The notes below the pieces were generated by a model that did not search any database, was not told where the DNA came from, and saw only the letters and a program-made list of their open reading frames with translations. The translations under genes and the position numbers were made by a program. 17,415 nucleotides of DNA from an uncultured Pseudoxanthomonas sp. (GTDB lineage: Bacteria > Pseudomonadota > Gammaproteobacteria > Xanthomonadales > Xanthomonadaceae). Every line of letters starts with the position of its first letter. The first letter of the stretch is position 1. The DNA is taken from contig CAMPIO010000071.1 of NCBI GenBank assembly GCA_946886405.1, positions 1 through 17,415 on the forward strand, written 5' to 3'. Positions 10,473-17,415 of this stretch are shown here, in pieces.

Positions 10473-11420
10473 ATGAGCAGGCTGTTCCGTGACGTCGATG
10501 GCGGGCCTCTGTGCCCGCACGGTAGCGTGGTCTGCATCGGCGCCTTCGATGGCCTGCACCTGGGCCACCGTGCGCTGGTGCGGCATGCCGTGACCCGTGC
10601 CCGCGCGTTGGGCGTACCGGCCGTCGTGGTGACGTTCGAGCCCCTGCCGCGCGAGTTCTTTGCGAAAGACAACCCGCCGCCGAGACTGACGCTGGCGCGG
10701 GCGAAAGTGGAAGGCCTGCTCGACCTGGGCGCCGACCACGTCGGCCTGTTGCGTTTCGACGCGAAGTTGTCCGCCATGACGGCCGAGGATTTCGCCCGCA
10801 CGCTGCTGGCGGGCCGGTTGAATGCCCGTGAAGTCTGGATCGGCCCCGAATTCCGCTTCGGTCACCGCCGCAGCGGCGACCTCGCTCTGCTGCAGGCGAT
10901 GGGGGGTGCATTGAATTTCAGCGCGGGCGAGATCGAACCGATCCACGCCCACGGCGAACGCGTCTCCAGCACCCGTATCCGCGAGGCGTTGAAAGGCGGG
11001 GACTTCGCCACGGGCACGCGTCTGCTTGGCCGTCCGTATGCGATCGGCGGCCGTGTCGTGCGGGGCAAGCAGCTCGGCCGCACGCTCGGATTTCCCACGG
11101 CCAACCTGCGCTTCCCGAAGACGCCCGCGCTGTCCGGCATCTACGCGACGTGGGTGCACGGCGTCGGCGACCGGCCGTGGCCGTCGGTGTCCAGCTTCGG
11201 TACGCGCCCCACCGTCGACGGCGTGGAGCCGTTGCTGGAAGCGCACCTGTTCGACTTCGCCGGCGACCTTTACGGGCGCCATATCGACGTCGAATTCGTC
11301 GCCAAGCTGCGCGACGAACTGAAATTCCCCGATCTGCCCAGCCTCACCGAGCAGATGCATCGCGATGCCGACCAGGCGCGCGCACTCCTTTCCGAACAAA
11401 AAGAACGAGCGACGGCGTGA
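10473..11420 (+). CDS. ribF: Bifunctional riboflavin kinase / FMN adenylyltransferase
   Basis: RibF phosphorylates riboflavin to FMN and adenylates it to FAD. The 315-residue product has both halves. The N-terminal nucleotidyltransferase shows [10 protein letters not shown] (residues 23-32), the HxGH-type nucleotide site, and SSTRIREAL (165-173). The C-terminal flavokinase shows [20 protein letters not shown] (193-212), with the PTAN signature, and SSFGTRPTV followed by [13 protein letters not shown]. Length matches the E. coli enzyme (313). The ATG follows AGGAATCC, a fair Shine-Dalgarno sequence. Its TGA stop overlaps the GTG start of ileS by 4 nt, so translational coupling is likely. The same ribF-ileS-lspA-ispH order is common in gammaproteobacteria. 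Confidence 0.98.
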   Translation: MSRLFRDVDGGPLCPHGSVVCIGAFDGLHLGHRALVRHAVTRARALGVPAVVVTFEPLPREFFAKDNPPPRLTLARAKVEGLLDLGADHVGLLRFDAKLSAMTAEDFARTLLAGRLNAREVWIGPEFRFGHRRSGDLALLQAMGGALNFSAGEIEPIHAHGERVSSTRIREALKGGDFATGTRLLGRPYAIGGRVVRGKQLGRTLGFPTANLRFPKTPALSGIYATWVHGVGDRPWPSVSSFGTRPTVDGVEPLLEAHLFDFAGDLYGRHIDVEFVAKLRDELKFPDLPSLTEQMHRDADQARALLSEQKERATA

Positions 11421-14248
11421 GCCAGGACTACAAAGCGACCCTCCATCTGCCCGCCACGGATTTCCCGATGCGCGGCGACCTGCCCAAGCGCGAACCCGAC
11501 ACGCTGGCCCGCTGGGAAAGCCAGGACCTGTACGCGCAGCTGCGCGAGAACGCCAAGGGCCGCCCGCTGTTCGTGTTGCACGACGGCCCGCCGTACGCCA
11601 ACGGTGCGATCCACCTGGGCCACGCGGTCAACAAGATCCTGAAGGACATCATCGTCAAGTCGAAGTACCTGGCCGGCTTCGATGCGCCCTATATCCCGGG
11701 TTGGGACTGCCACGGCCTGCCGATCGAGATCGCCATCGAGAAGAAGTACGGCAAGGTCGGCGTGAAGCTCGATGCGGTCGAGTTCCGGCAGAAGTGCCGC
11801 GAATACGCCGAATCGCAGATCGATATCCAGCGCAAGGACTTCAAGCGCCTGGGCGTGATCGGCGACTGGGACAACCCGTACAAGACGCTCGATTTCCGCT
11901 TCGAAGCCAACGAGATCCGCGCGCTGGCCAAGATCGTCGCCAACGGCCACCTGACCCGTGGCGTGAAGCCGGTGCACTGGTGCTTCGATTGCGGCTCGGC
12001 GCTGGCCGAGGCGGAGATCGAGTACGCCGACAAGGTCTCGCCGGCGGTCGACGTGGCCTACGCTGCGCGTGATGCGCAGGCGGTGGCGAACGCGTTCGGC
12101 GCCACCGTGCCGGCCGATGTCGAAGTCGCGCTGCCGATCTGGACCACCACGCCGTGGACGCTGCCGGCCTCGCTGGCGATCTCCATCGGCGGCGAGCTGG
12201 AATACGCCCTGGTCGAAGGCCCTGCGCACGATGGCAAGCGTCGCTGGCTGGTGCTGGCCGACGCGCTGGCCGCGCGCGCGCTGCAGCGCTACGGCGTCAC
12301 CGACCTGGTCGTGCATGCACGGGTGAAGGGCGGTGCGCTGGAAGGCCTGCTGTTCGCGCATCCGTTCTACGACACGCGCGACATCCCCGTGCTGCTGGGC
12401 GACCACGTGTCGGCCGAAGACGGTACCGGCGCCGTGCACACCGCGCCCGGCCATGGCCAGGAGGACTATGTCGTCAGCAAGCAGTACGGCCTGCTGGACA
12501 CGTACACCGCCGCGCAGCTCAATCCGGTCGATGGCCGCGGCGTGTACCTGCCGTCCACGCCGGCCGCGCATGGCGTCGAGCTGGCCGGCCTGCATATCTG
12601 GAAGGCCAACGACGTCATCATCGACGTGCTGAAGCAGAGCGGCACGCTGCTCGCCTTCAGCAAGATGGAACACAGTTACCCGCACTGCTGGCGCCACAAG
12701 ACGCCCATCGCGTTCCGTGCCACGCCGCAATGGTTCATCTCGATGGAGCAGGCCAACCTGCGCGCCGACGCGCTCGACGCGATCAAGCACGTCGGCTGGT
12801 TCCCGCAGTGGGGCGAAGCCCGCATCGCCGGCATGGTCGACGGCCGTCCGGACTGGACCATCTCGCGCCAGCGCACCTGGGGCGTGCCGATCGCGCTGTT
12901 CGTGCACCGCGAAACCGGTGAGCCGCACCCGCGCAGCGTCGAGCTGATGCGTGCCGTCGCCGACAAGGTGGAGCAGGGCGGCGTCGACGTCTGGTACACG
13001 CTGGATGCGGCCGAACTGCTGGGCGACGAAGCGAAGGACTACGACAGGATCACCGACATCCTCGATGTCTGGTTCGATTCCGGCGTGACCCACGAAGGCG
13101 TGCTGCTGGAGCGCGGCCTCGGCAAGCCGGCCGACCTCTACCTGGAAGGCTCCGACCAGCATCGCGGCTGGTTCCAGTCCTCGCTGCTGACCGGCGTGGC
13201 GATCGACAAGGCGGCGCCGTACAGGCAGTGCCTTACCCACGGCTTCACCGTGGACGAGCACGGCCGCAAGATGTCCAAGTCGCTGGGCAACGGTATCGAG
13301 CCGCAGGACATCATGAAGACCCTCGGCGCCGACATCCTGCGCCTGTGGATCGCCAGCGCCGACTACAGCAACGAGATGTCGCTGTCGCAGGAAATCCTGA
13401 AGCGCAACGCCGACGCCTATCGGCGCCTTCGCAACACCGCGCGCTTCCTGCTCAGCAATCTCAATGGCTTCGATCCTGCGCGTGATCTGGTCGCGCCGGC
13501 CGACATGGTCGCGCTGGACCGCTGGATCGTGCACCGCGCCTACGAGGTGCAGGAGAAGATCAAGGCCGCCTACGACCGTTACGACTTCGCCGAGATCGTG
13601 CAGGCGCTGCTGAACTTCTGCAGCGTCGACCTGGGCTCGCTGTACCTGGACGTCACCAAGGACCGCCTGTACACGATGCGCGAGGATTCGCGCGGCCGTC
13701 GGAGCGCGCAGACCGCGATGTTCCATATCGCCGAAGCCTTCGTGCGCTGGATCGCGCCGGTGCTCAGCTTCACCGCCGACGAGATGTGGGGCTACTTGCC
13801 GGGCGAACGCACGGGCAACGTGCTGTTCGCCACCTGGTACGACGGTCTGGCGCCGTTGCCGGAGGGCGCTGCGCTGAACGCCGCCGACTTCGACCAGCTG
13901 CTGGCACTGCGCGAGCAGGTCGCCAAGGTGCTGGAGCCGATGCGTGCCAACGGGCTGATCGGCGCCGCGCTGGAAGCCGAGATCACGGTGTCGGTGAATG
14001 CGCTGACCGCCGCCAAGTGGCAGCCGCTGGCCGAGGAGCTGCGCTTCTTCTTCATCAGCGGCGACGTGACCGTGAATGAAGTCAGCGCCGATGAGATCTT
14101 CGTGCTGGCCCAGCCCACCACCAAGACCAAGTGCGTGCGCTGCTGGCACTACCGCGCCGATGTCGGTGCGAACGCCGCGCATCCGGAACTGTGCAGCCGC
14201 TGCGCCAGCAACATCGACGGTGTGGGCGAAGACCGGGTGTGGTTCTGA
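11417..14248 (+). CDS. ileS: Isoleucine--tRNA ligase, GTG start
   Basis: The enzyme charges tRNA-Ile and edits Val. The 943-residue product contains the class I signature [11 protein letters not shown] (HLGH at 66-69), the editing (CP1) domain with [10 protein letters not shown] and [31 protein letters not shown], the KMSKS loop (618-622), and a C-terminal zinc site with Cys906, Cys909, Cys926 and Cys929. The GTG start (reads [12 protein letters not shown]) lies in the GTGA overlap with the ribF stop; the frame stays open 89 codons upstream, but that part merely shadows ribF. Length fits the E. coli enzyme (938). The zinc-containing bacterial IleS type is normally sensitive to mupirocin, which is family knowledge. 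lspA begins on the last base of the stop codon. Confidence 0.99.
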   Translation: MSQDYKATLHLPATDFPMRGDLPKREPDTLARWESQDLYAQLRENAKGRPLFVLHDGPPYANGAIHLGHAVNKILKDIIVKSKYLAGFDAPYIPGWDCHGLPIEIAIEKKYGKVGVKLDAVEFRQKCREYAESQIDIQRKDFKRLGVIGDWDNPYKTLDFRFEANEIRALAKIVANGHLTRGVKPVHWCFDCGSALAEAEIEYADKVSPAVDVAYAARDAQAVANAFGATVPADVEVALPIWTTTPWTLPASLAISIGGELEYALVEGPAHDGKRRWLVLADALAARALQRYGVTDLVVHARVKGGALEGLLFAHPFYDTRDIPVLLGDHVSAEDGTGAVHTAPGHGQEDYVVSKQYGLLDTYTAAQLNPVDGRGVYLPSTPAAHGVELAGLHIWKANDVIIDVLKQSGTLLAFSKMEHSYPHCWRHKTPIAFRATPQWFISMEQANLRADALDAIKHVGWFPQWGEARIAGMVDGRPDWTISRQRTWGVPIALFVHRETGEPHPRSVELMRAVADKVEQGGVDVWYTLDAAELLGDEAKDYDRITDILDVWFDSGVTHEGVLLERGLGKPADLYLEGSDQHRGWFQSSLLTGVAIDKAAPYRQCLTHGFTVDEHGRKMSKSLGNGIEPQDIMKTLGADILRLWIASADYSNEMSLSQEILKRNADAYRRLRNTARFLLSNLNGFDPARDLVAPADMVALDRWIVHRAYEVQEKIKAAYDRYDFAEIVQALLNFCSVDLGSLYLDVTKDRLYTMREDSRGRRSAQTAMFHIAEAFVRWIAPVLSFTADEMWGYLPGERTGNVLFATWYDGLAPLPEGAALNAADFDQLLALREQVAKVLEPMRANGLIGAALEAEITVSVNALTAAKWQPLAEELRFFFISGDVTVNEVSADEIFVLAQPTTKTKCVRCWHYRADVGANAAHPELCSRCASNIDGVGEDRVWF

Positions 14249-14745
14249 TGGCCGTCGCTCCCAAGCCCAATGCGCTGCTCTGGCTGCTGCTGTCGGCCAT
14301 CGTCATCGTGCTGGACCAGTGGTCGAAGGCATGGGTGCTGGCGTCGTTGCCGGAGTACACCGCCATCCCGGTGATCGACGGGTTCTGGAACTGGTTCCGT
14401 ACCTACAACACCGGCGCGGCCTTCAGCTTCCTCGCCGATGCCGGCGGCTGGCAGTTGTGGTTCTTCACCGTGCTGGCGGTCGGCATCAGCGGTCTGCTGG
14501 GGTTCTGGCTGTCGCGCACCGCGCGGAGCGACTGGCGCCAGGCGCTGCCGTACGCGCTGGTCATCGGTGGCGCGCTGGGGAACGTCATCGACCGGCAGAT
14601 CCATGGCCACGTAATCGACTTCATCCAGTGGCACTGGCGCGACCATTACTGGCCGGCGTTCAACATCGCCGACTGCGCAGTGGTCGGCGGCGCCATTGGC
14701 ATTGCGCTGTTCGGGCTGTTCGACGGGAAAAAGAAGACCAAGTAG
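14248..14745 (+). CDS. lspA: Lipoprotein signal peptidase (signal peptidase II)
   Basis: LspA cleaves the signal peptide from diacylglyceryl-modified prolipoproteins in the inner membrane. The 165-residue product has four hydrophobic segments (about residues 9-30, 68-88, 99-112 and 138-157) and the family motifs [30 protein letters not shown] and [11 protein letters not shown]. Asp124 (in HVIDF) and Asp142 (in NIAD) match the catalytic aspartate pair. The ATG overlaps the ileS TGA by one base (TGATG), so the gene is cotranslated with ileS. The protein ends in a short basic tail, GKKKTK. Its TAG stop codon lies within a GTAG-headed repeat that begins at 14742, so the 3' end of the gene may have been set or trimmed by that repeat. 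Confidence 0.98.
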   Translation: MAVAPKPNALLWLLLSAIVIVLDQWSKAWVLASLPEYTAIPVIDGFWNWFRTYNTGAAFSFLADAGGWQLWFFTVLAVGISGLLGFWLSRTARSDWRQALPYALVIGGALGNVIDRQIHGHVIDFIQWHWRDHYWPAFNIADCAVVGGAIGIALFGLFDGKKKTK

Positions 14746-14764
14746 GGCGGGCCCGGGCCCGCCG
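14742..14764 (+). repeat. REP-like element, GTAG-headed, family B, copy 1
   Basis: The 23-bp element begins GTAGGG and includes a perfect 18-bp palindrome at 14746-14763 (stem GGCGGGC with GCCCGCC around CCGG). Its GTAG head contains the TAG stop codon of lspA. A second copy lies inverted at 14784-14806. There is no T-run, so it is not a classical terminator, but the stem could still stabilise the 3' end of the transcript. Confidence 0.75.
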
Positions 14765-14783
14765 CTCGATGATGTAACCCCTA

Positions 14784-14806
14784 CGGTGGGCCAGGGCCCA
14801 CCCTAC
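14784..14806 (-). repeat. REP-like element, family B, inverted copy 2
   Basis: On the minus strand the 23 bases match copy 1 at 20 positions. Two of the three differences fall on paired positions of the stem and compensate (C-G becomes T-A: GGTGGGC with GCCCACC), and the third is in the loop. The spacer between the copies is 19 bp. Inverted orientation and a GTAG head match the REPIN layout also seen at 1879-2008. Confidence 0.75.
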
Positions 14807-14837
14807 GGGAATCGCGGCGGCTCGCCCTCACCCCGTT

Positions 14838-14863
14838 CCCCTCTCCCGTGGACGGGAGAGGGG
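14838..14863. repeat. Perfect 11-bp-stem hairpin, dispersed-repeat type
   Basis: CCCCTCTCCCG (14838-14848) and CGGGAGAGGGG (14853-14863) pair perfectly around TGGA. This CTCTCCCG/CGGGAGAG palindrome is of a type I recall as dispersed between genes in many GC-rich proteobacteria. It has no T-run. With the two family B copies it fills most of the 193-bp gap between lspA and ispH. Confidence 0.7.
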
Positions 14864-14925
14864 CGCAGGTGCCATGCGGGATCGGTGCCGGCGACACATT
14901 TACCTTTTCATTTCCCTGCCTTCGG

Positions 14926-14931
14926 TACTAT
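14926..14931 (+). promoter_or_regulatory. Candidate -10 element giving a leaderless ispH mRNA
   Basis: TACTAT ends 7 bp before the ispH ATG, and no Shine-Dalgarno sequence lies between them. This is the geometry expected if the transcript begins at the start codon. A -35 hexamer at normal spacing is not evident; TTTTCA at 14905-14910 gives a 15-bp spacer. Sequence-only inference. Confidence 0.35.
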
Positions 14932-14938
14932 CGGTCTT

Positions 14939-15889
14939 ATGGACGTCCTGCTCGCCAATCCACGTGGTTTCTGCGCCGGTGTCGACCGTGCCATCGAGAT
15001 CGTCAAGCGCGCCATCGAGACGCTGGGCGCGCCGATCTATGTGCGGCACGAAGTGGTGCACAACCGCTTCGTGGTCGATGACCTGAAGCAGCGCGGCGCC
15101 GTGTTCGTGGAAGAACTGGACGAAGTGCCCGACGGCGCCACCGTCATCTTCAGCGCGCATGGCGTGTCGAAGGCGGTGCGCAACGAGGCCGAGCGCCGTG
15201 GCCTGAAGGTGTTCGACGCCACTTGTCCGCTGGTGACCAAGGTGCACTTCGAAGTGGCCCGCCATTGCCGCGCTGGTCGCGACGTGGTGCTGATCGGCCA
15301 CGCCGGCCACCCCGAGGTGGAAGGCACGATGGGCCAGTGGAGTCGCGAGGGCGGGGTAGGGAACATCTACCTGGTGGAAGATATCGACGGTGTCGCGACG
15401 TTGGACGTGAGCCAGCCCGACAACCTCTTCTACACCACCCAGACCACCCTGTCGGTGGACGACACGGTGGGCATCATCCATGCGTTGCAGCAGCGCTTCC
15501 CGGCCATCCACGGGCCGAAGAACGATGACATCTGCTACGCCACGCAGAACCGCCAGGACGCCGTGCGCGACCTGGCCAAGCAGTGCGACCTGGTGCTGGT
15601 GGTCGGTTCGCCCAACAGTTCCAATTCCAACCGCCTGCGAGAGCTGGCCGAGCGCGACGGCGTGGAGTCGTACCTGATCGACGGCGCGCACGAGATCGAT
15701 CCGCGCTGGATCGAAGGCAAGCAGCGCGTCGGCGTCACCGCCGGCGCCTCCGCGCCGGACGTGCTGATCGACGGCGTCATCCAGCGCCTGCGCGACCTGG
15801 GCGCGGGTGGTATCAGTGAACTCGACGGCGAACCCGAGAACATGGTGTTCGCGTTGCCGAAGGAATTGCGGCTGCAGCTGGTGAGTTGA
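14939..15889 (+). CDS. ispH: 4-hydroxy-3-methylbut-2-enyl diphosphate reductase
   Basis: IspH (LytB) carries out the last step of the MEP pathway, reducing HMBPP to IPP and DMAPP with a [4Fe-4S] cluster. The 316-residue product keeps the three cluster cysteines Cys12 ([12 protein letters not shown]), Cys96 (DATCPLVTK) and Cys199 ([11 protein letters not shown]). Also present are the substrate-binding [32 protein letters not shown] and SNSNRL segments. Length equals the E. coli enzyme. The ATG giving [14 protein letters not shown] is the family start; the frame is open 81 codons upstream through the repeats, but that part is unlike any IspH. It lies downstream of lspA but 193 bp away, with its own likely promoter, so it may be transcribed separately from ribF-ileS-lspA. 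Confidence 0.98.
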   Translation: MDVLLANPRGFCAGVDRAIEIVKRAIETLGAPIYVRHEVVHNRFVVDDLKQRGAVFVEELDEVPDGATVIFSAHGVSKAVRNEAERRGLKVFDATCPLVTKVHFEVARHCRAGRDVVLIGHAGHPEVEGTMGQWSREGGVGNIYLVEDIDGVATLDVSQPDNLFYTTQTTLSVDDTVGIIHALQQRFPAIHGPKNDDICYATQNRQDAVRDLAKQCDLVLVVGSPNSSNSNRLRELAERDGVESYLIDGAHEIDPRWIEGKQRVGVTAGASAPDVLIDGVIQRLRDLGAGGISELDGEPENMVFALPKELRLQLVS

Positions 15890-16165
15890 GGCGCGAGCGG
15901 TTCATCTGATGGCCTTTGCGGCCGATGGTCCAGCGATCTCGACAAACTCAGTGCCGCAGTCAATCAAAGCAAAGGTCGGCTGACGAAGCTCGCCGTGCGG
16001 TAATTCGATCTACCTGTCGCCTCACGAGCCTGCATCGGGACTAGCGCCGGGATCGTCCGTGTCTGCGGCATGAGCGCAGACCGATGAGTGTTCACCTATC
16101 CAACGTATCAATCCATGCGACGTGCGTGGGGCATCGTGACAGCCCTTGGGAACAGGGGACACCGG
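15890..16165. other. Intergenic region, no gene supported; one 7-bp dyad
   Basis: This 276-bp gap has lower G+C than the flanking genes (about 53% in 15961-16020). I see no intrinsic terminator after ispH. GTCTGCG (16061-16067) and CGCAGAC (16075-16081) form a perfect 7-bp dyad around a 7-nt centre, about 85 bp before the next likely start codon. No recognisable promoter pair is evident. Confidence 0.4.
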
Positions 16166-16501
16166 ATGGCCCGCATGCATCGCATTGCCTTGCAGCTTTA
16201 CTTACCGACGCTCGGATGCCTGCTGCTCGCGCTTGCGTCGACCTGGCTGTCGCCGGCAGGGTCGCCGCCCGCGGGTGCAGGCGCTGTGGCGAGCGCTCTT
16301 CGCTGGCTTCCGTATGGGCTGTGTGGCATCGCCGCCGTGCTGGCCGCGATCGCCAGTCTGCGTCTCCGTCGTTGGCAGGTGAGCGACGCCCTTATCTGCG
16401 GGTGTGGCGGGTTGCCCGGCAGCGCGCGCGAGGGGCGCTTCGGTCCCTATCGCACGTGCCCGGGGTGCGGGCGCCATCACGTCGCCAGTGGACGGATGTA
16501 G
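16166..16501 (+). CDS. Hypothetical small membrane protein with zinc-ribbon-like C-terminus
   Basis: I do not recognise a named gene. The proposed 111-residue product has two hydrophobic segments (about residues 9-29 and 47-65), then a basic LRLRRW stretch and a soluble tail with Cys78-Gly-Cys80 and Cys98-Pro-Gly-Cys101, spaced like a small zinc ribbon. The linker GGLPGSAREGRFGPYRTCPGCGR resembles tails I associate with small Xanthomonad membrane proteins, but I cannot name a family. The ATG at 16166 is preferred because AGGGG (16154-16158) lies 7 nt upstream and the hydrophobic part follows soon after; the frame is open back to 16088. It converges with the downstream hydrolase gene, with 21 bp between stops. 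Function is unknown; metal binding is inferred from the cysteines. Confidence 0.6.
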   Translation: MARMHRIALQLYLPTLGCLLLALASTWLSPAGSPPAGAGAVASALRWLPYGLCGIAAVLAAIASLRLRRWQVSDALICGCGGLPGSAREGRFGPYRTCPGCGRHHVASGRM

Positions 16502-16522
16502 CGGGAAGGCCGGGATGCTGCG

Positions 16523-17095
16523 TCAGCGCGGCAGCATCATCGACCACGCGACGAACGCGAGCCACAGCGGGGCGATCAGGACACCCCGCTTCCATGTCGT
16601 GCGAAATGCGGCGCGTCGTGCGAGTGCAATCAGCAGTGCAAAGAACGGGAGCAGGATGCCCAGTTCGATGAGCAGGTTGCGCCAGAGAAAATAGTTGGTG
16701 GGATCAAGCGTGCCTGCGCTGGGTAGCACGCCGATGGCAAGTGACACCTCCGTCCGCCAGGGCCACAGCATGGGGATGCCATGCGCGCCAACGAGCAGAT
16801 CCAGGATGGGATGGGACAGGCCGGCGATCAGCAGGCCGGCGATCGGTACGGTCGTACTGTCCCGACTGCGCAACGCAGTGCGGGCAAGGAGGGACGCGAC
16901 CAGCGCGAACAGAATGCTGTGCGTGACGCGTGGATGCGCGGAATAGCCGAGACCCCACACGGCGAGGTAATCCACGTCGGCGCAGATCGCGAGGAGGACG
17001 TACATGACCGCCACTCGCTTGCTCGCGCCACGCGCATGGTGGCAGCAAAGGAAAACGGTGAAGCCGGCCGTGGCGTGACCGACGAGGGAAGACAT
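16523..17095 (-). CDS. Membrane-bound metal-dependent hydrolase-like protein (YdjM/DUF457 family)
   Basis: The 190-residue product is mostly hydrophobic, with about five membrane segments, and shows the His/Asp pattern of the YdjM (DUF457) family: His7 in VGHATAGF, ADVDY (Asp40, Asp42), HPRVTHS (His54, His59), and SHPILDLLVGAHGIPMLWPW (His95, Asp99). These residues are thought to bind a metal and the family is labelled a putative inner-membrane hydrolase; E. coli YdjM is under LexA control. The true substrate is unknown. The ATG at 17095 has only a weak Shine-Dalgarno sequence but gives a family-like N-terminus. No LexA operator is visible upstream here. It faces the small zinc-ribbon protein tail to tail, and both sit at the variable right end of the window. 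Confidence 0.8.
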   Translation of the reverse strand: MSSLVGHATAGFTVFLCCHHARGASKRVAVMYVLLAICADVDYLAVWGLGYSAHPRVTHSILFALVASLLARTALRSRDSTTVPIAGLLIAGLSHPILDLLVGAHGIPMLWPWRTEVSLAIGVLPSAGTLDPTNYFLWRNLLIELGILLPFFALLIALARRAAFRTTWKRGVLIAPLWLAFVAWSMMLPR

Positions 17096-17243
17096 GGGTG
17101 GCTCGGTGGAGGGGAAGGGAGGGGGACAGCGTAGGTGCCGCGCGTGTGGCGACGATGCGGTCCGGGTGAGCTGCGTATGAAGAACGACGCGCTAAAGGCT
17201 TATCCGGATGTTTGCTTGCCATATCAACCTAGAACGCATCCGA

Positions 17244-17414
17244 CTAACGCTCGTGCGGTTCACACATCTTCGTGATTGACGAATTGCGGGCTTGGAAATA
17301 TTTACGGAACCCAGAGCGACTCAGCTGACACTTCTTCTGCTTCAACGGCTCCTGCCGAAGTGGACCGGCCAGCCTTTCGTAGACATCCGGTTGCCATAAT
17401 TGATGGCAATGACC
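17244..17414 (-). CDS. Possible 3' end of an unidentified gene, truncated by the window edge
   Basis: The frame is open for 56 codons from the window edge to TAG, with mixed polar and basic composition and several cysteines, histidines and glutamines. Third positions are roughly half G/C, unlike the strong GC3 bias of the core genes, so if it is coding it may be acquired or under weak selection. Other frames of the same stretch are also partly open, so chance cannot be excluded. I do not recognise the sequence. Confidence 0.2.
   Translation of the reverse strand, partial: GHCHQLWQPDVYERLAGPLRQEPLKQKKCQLSRSGFRKYFQARNSSITKMCEPHER
17391..17409. promoter_or_regulatory. Perfect 7-bp dyad at the right edge
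   Basis: TTGCCAT (17391-17397) and ATGGCAA (17403-17409) are perfect inverted repeats around AATTG. The symmetry and AT-rich centre suit an operator, but the stretch is cut by the window end and its neighbour gene is unknown. It could also be part of a repeat element. Confidence 0.25.
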
Positions 17415-17415
17415 G

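Larger units (their letters stand above)
17096..17415. other. Right-edge region of lower G+C, no firm gene
   Basis: G+C falls to about 48-57% per 60-bp block from 17161 on, against about 70% in ileS. A minus-strand frame is open from the window end to a TAG at 17244-17246 (56 codons, reading for example QPDVYERLAGPLRQEPLKQ), and a plus-strand frame is also open from about 17283 to a TAA at 17397-17399. Neither contains a domain I recognise and both use low-GC third positions. Either could be the end of a gene that begins outside the window or a decayed fragment. Confidence 0.4.

Noticed and set aside
11270..14182. 970-codon open frame on the minus strand opposite ileS
   Set aside because: It is a shadow of ileS caused by high GC3; its composition is rich in Arg, Gly, His and Val with no domain, while the plus strand encodes a complete IleS.
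14696..14938. 81-codon N-terminal extension of ispH
   Set aside because: It reads through repeats and does not look like any IspH; the family start [14 protein letters not shown] is at 14939.
16084..16671. 195-codon plus-strand frame overlapping the small membrane protein and hydrolase genes
   Set aside because: Arg/Ala-rich with no hydrophobic pattern or motif; it conflicts with two frames that show membrane segments and conserved residues.
17220..17260. Integron attC-like site near TAACGCTCGTGCGGTTC
   Set aside because: A paired core site of the GTTRRRY type is not found at the right distance, and the inverted match is weak.

Overview
The window is a GC-rich (about 65-70% in coding parts), gene-dense stretch of conserved chromosome. 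Protein sequences, the gene order obgE / rpsT-murJ-ribF-ileS-lspA-ispH, and intergenic GTAG-headed palindromic repeats all point to a gammaproteobacterium of the Xanthomonadaceae/Lysobacteraceae (Pseudoxanthomonas, Lysobacter, Luteimonas or Stenotrophomonas-like). The assignment rests on recalled family resemblance, not on a search.

Layout. 1-591: 3' part of a mercaptopyruvate-type sulfurtransferase (+). 604-1380: crotonase-fold enzyme most like delta3,delta2-enoyl-CoA isomerase (-), back to back with 1419-1862, a periplasmic PCu(A)C copper chaperone (+). 1879-2008: an inverted pair of REP-like palindromes. 2022-5383: hotdog thioesterase and uvrA (-), coupled by an ATGA overlap. 5384-5816: a long divergent gap with the rplU promoter. 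5817-6398: rplU-rpmA (+), closed by a terminator. 6535-7587: obgE (+), sharing a bidirectional terminator with 7645-8217, an exported DUF2846-type protein (-). 8375-8644: rpsT (-) with its own terminator and a strong promoter. 8772-10391: murJ (+). 10473-14745: ribF-ileS-lspA (+), overlapping by 4 and 1 nt. 14742-14863: three palindromic repeats. 14939-15889: ispH (+). 16166-16501: a small two-helix membrane protein with a zinc-ribbon-like tail (+). 16523-17095: a YdjM/DUF457-type membrane hydrolase (-). 17096-17415: a lower-GC end with no firm gene.

Most genes are housekeeping: ribosomal proteins L21, L27 and S20, the ribosome-assembly GTPase Obg, nucleotide excision repair (UvrA), lipid II flipping (MurJ), FAD synthesis (RibF), isoleucyl-tRNA charging (IleS), lipoprotein signal peptide removal (LspA) and isoprenoid precursor synthesis (IspH). 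I found no CRISPR array, transposase, toxin-antitoxin pair, defence island or biosynthetic cluster, and no convincing undescribed system. The most interesting signals are small: two families of GTAG-headed inverted repeat pairs, one of which supplies the lspA stop codon and shows stem covariation; probable leaderless promoters in front of the copper chaperone and ispH; the zinc-ribbon small membrane protein; and the compositional shift at the right edge.
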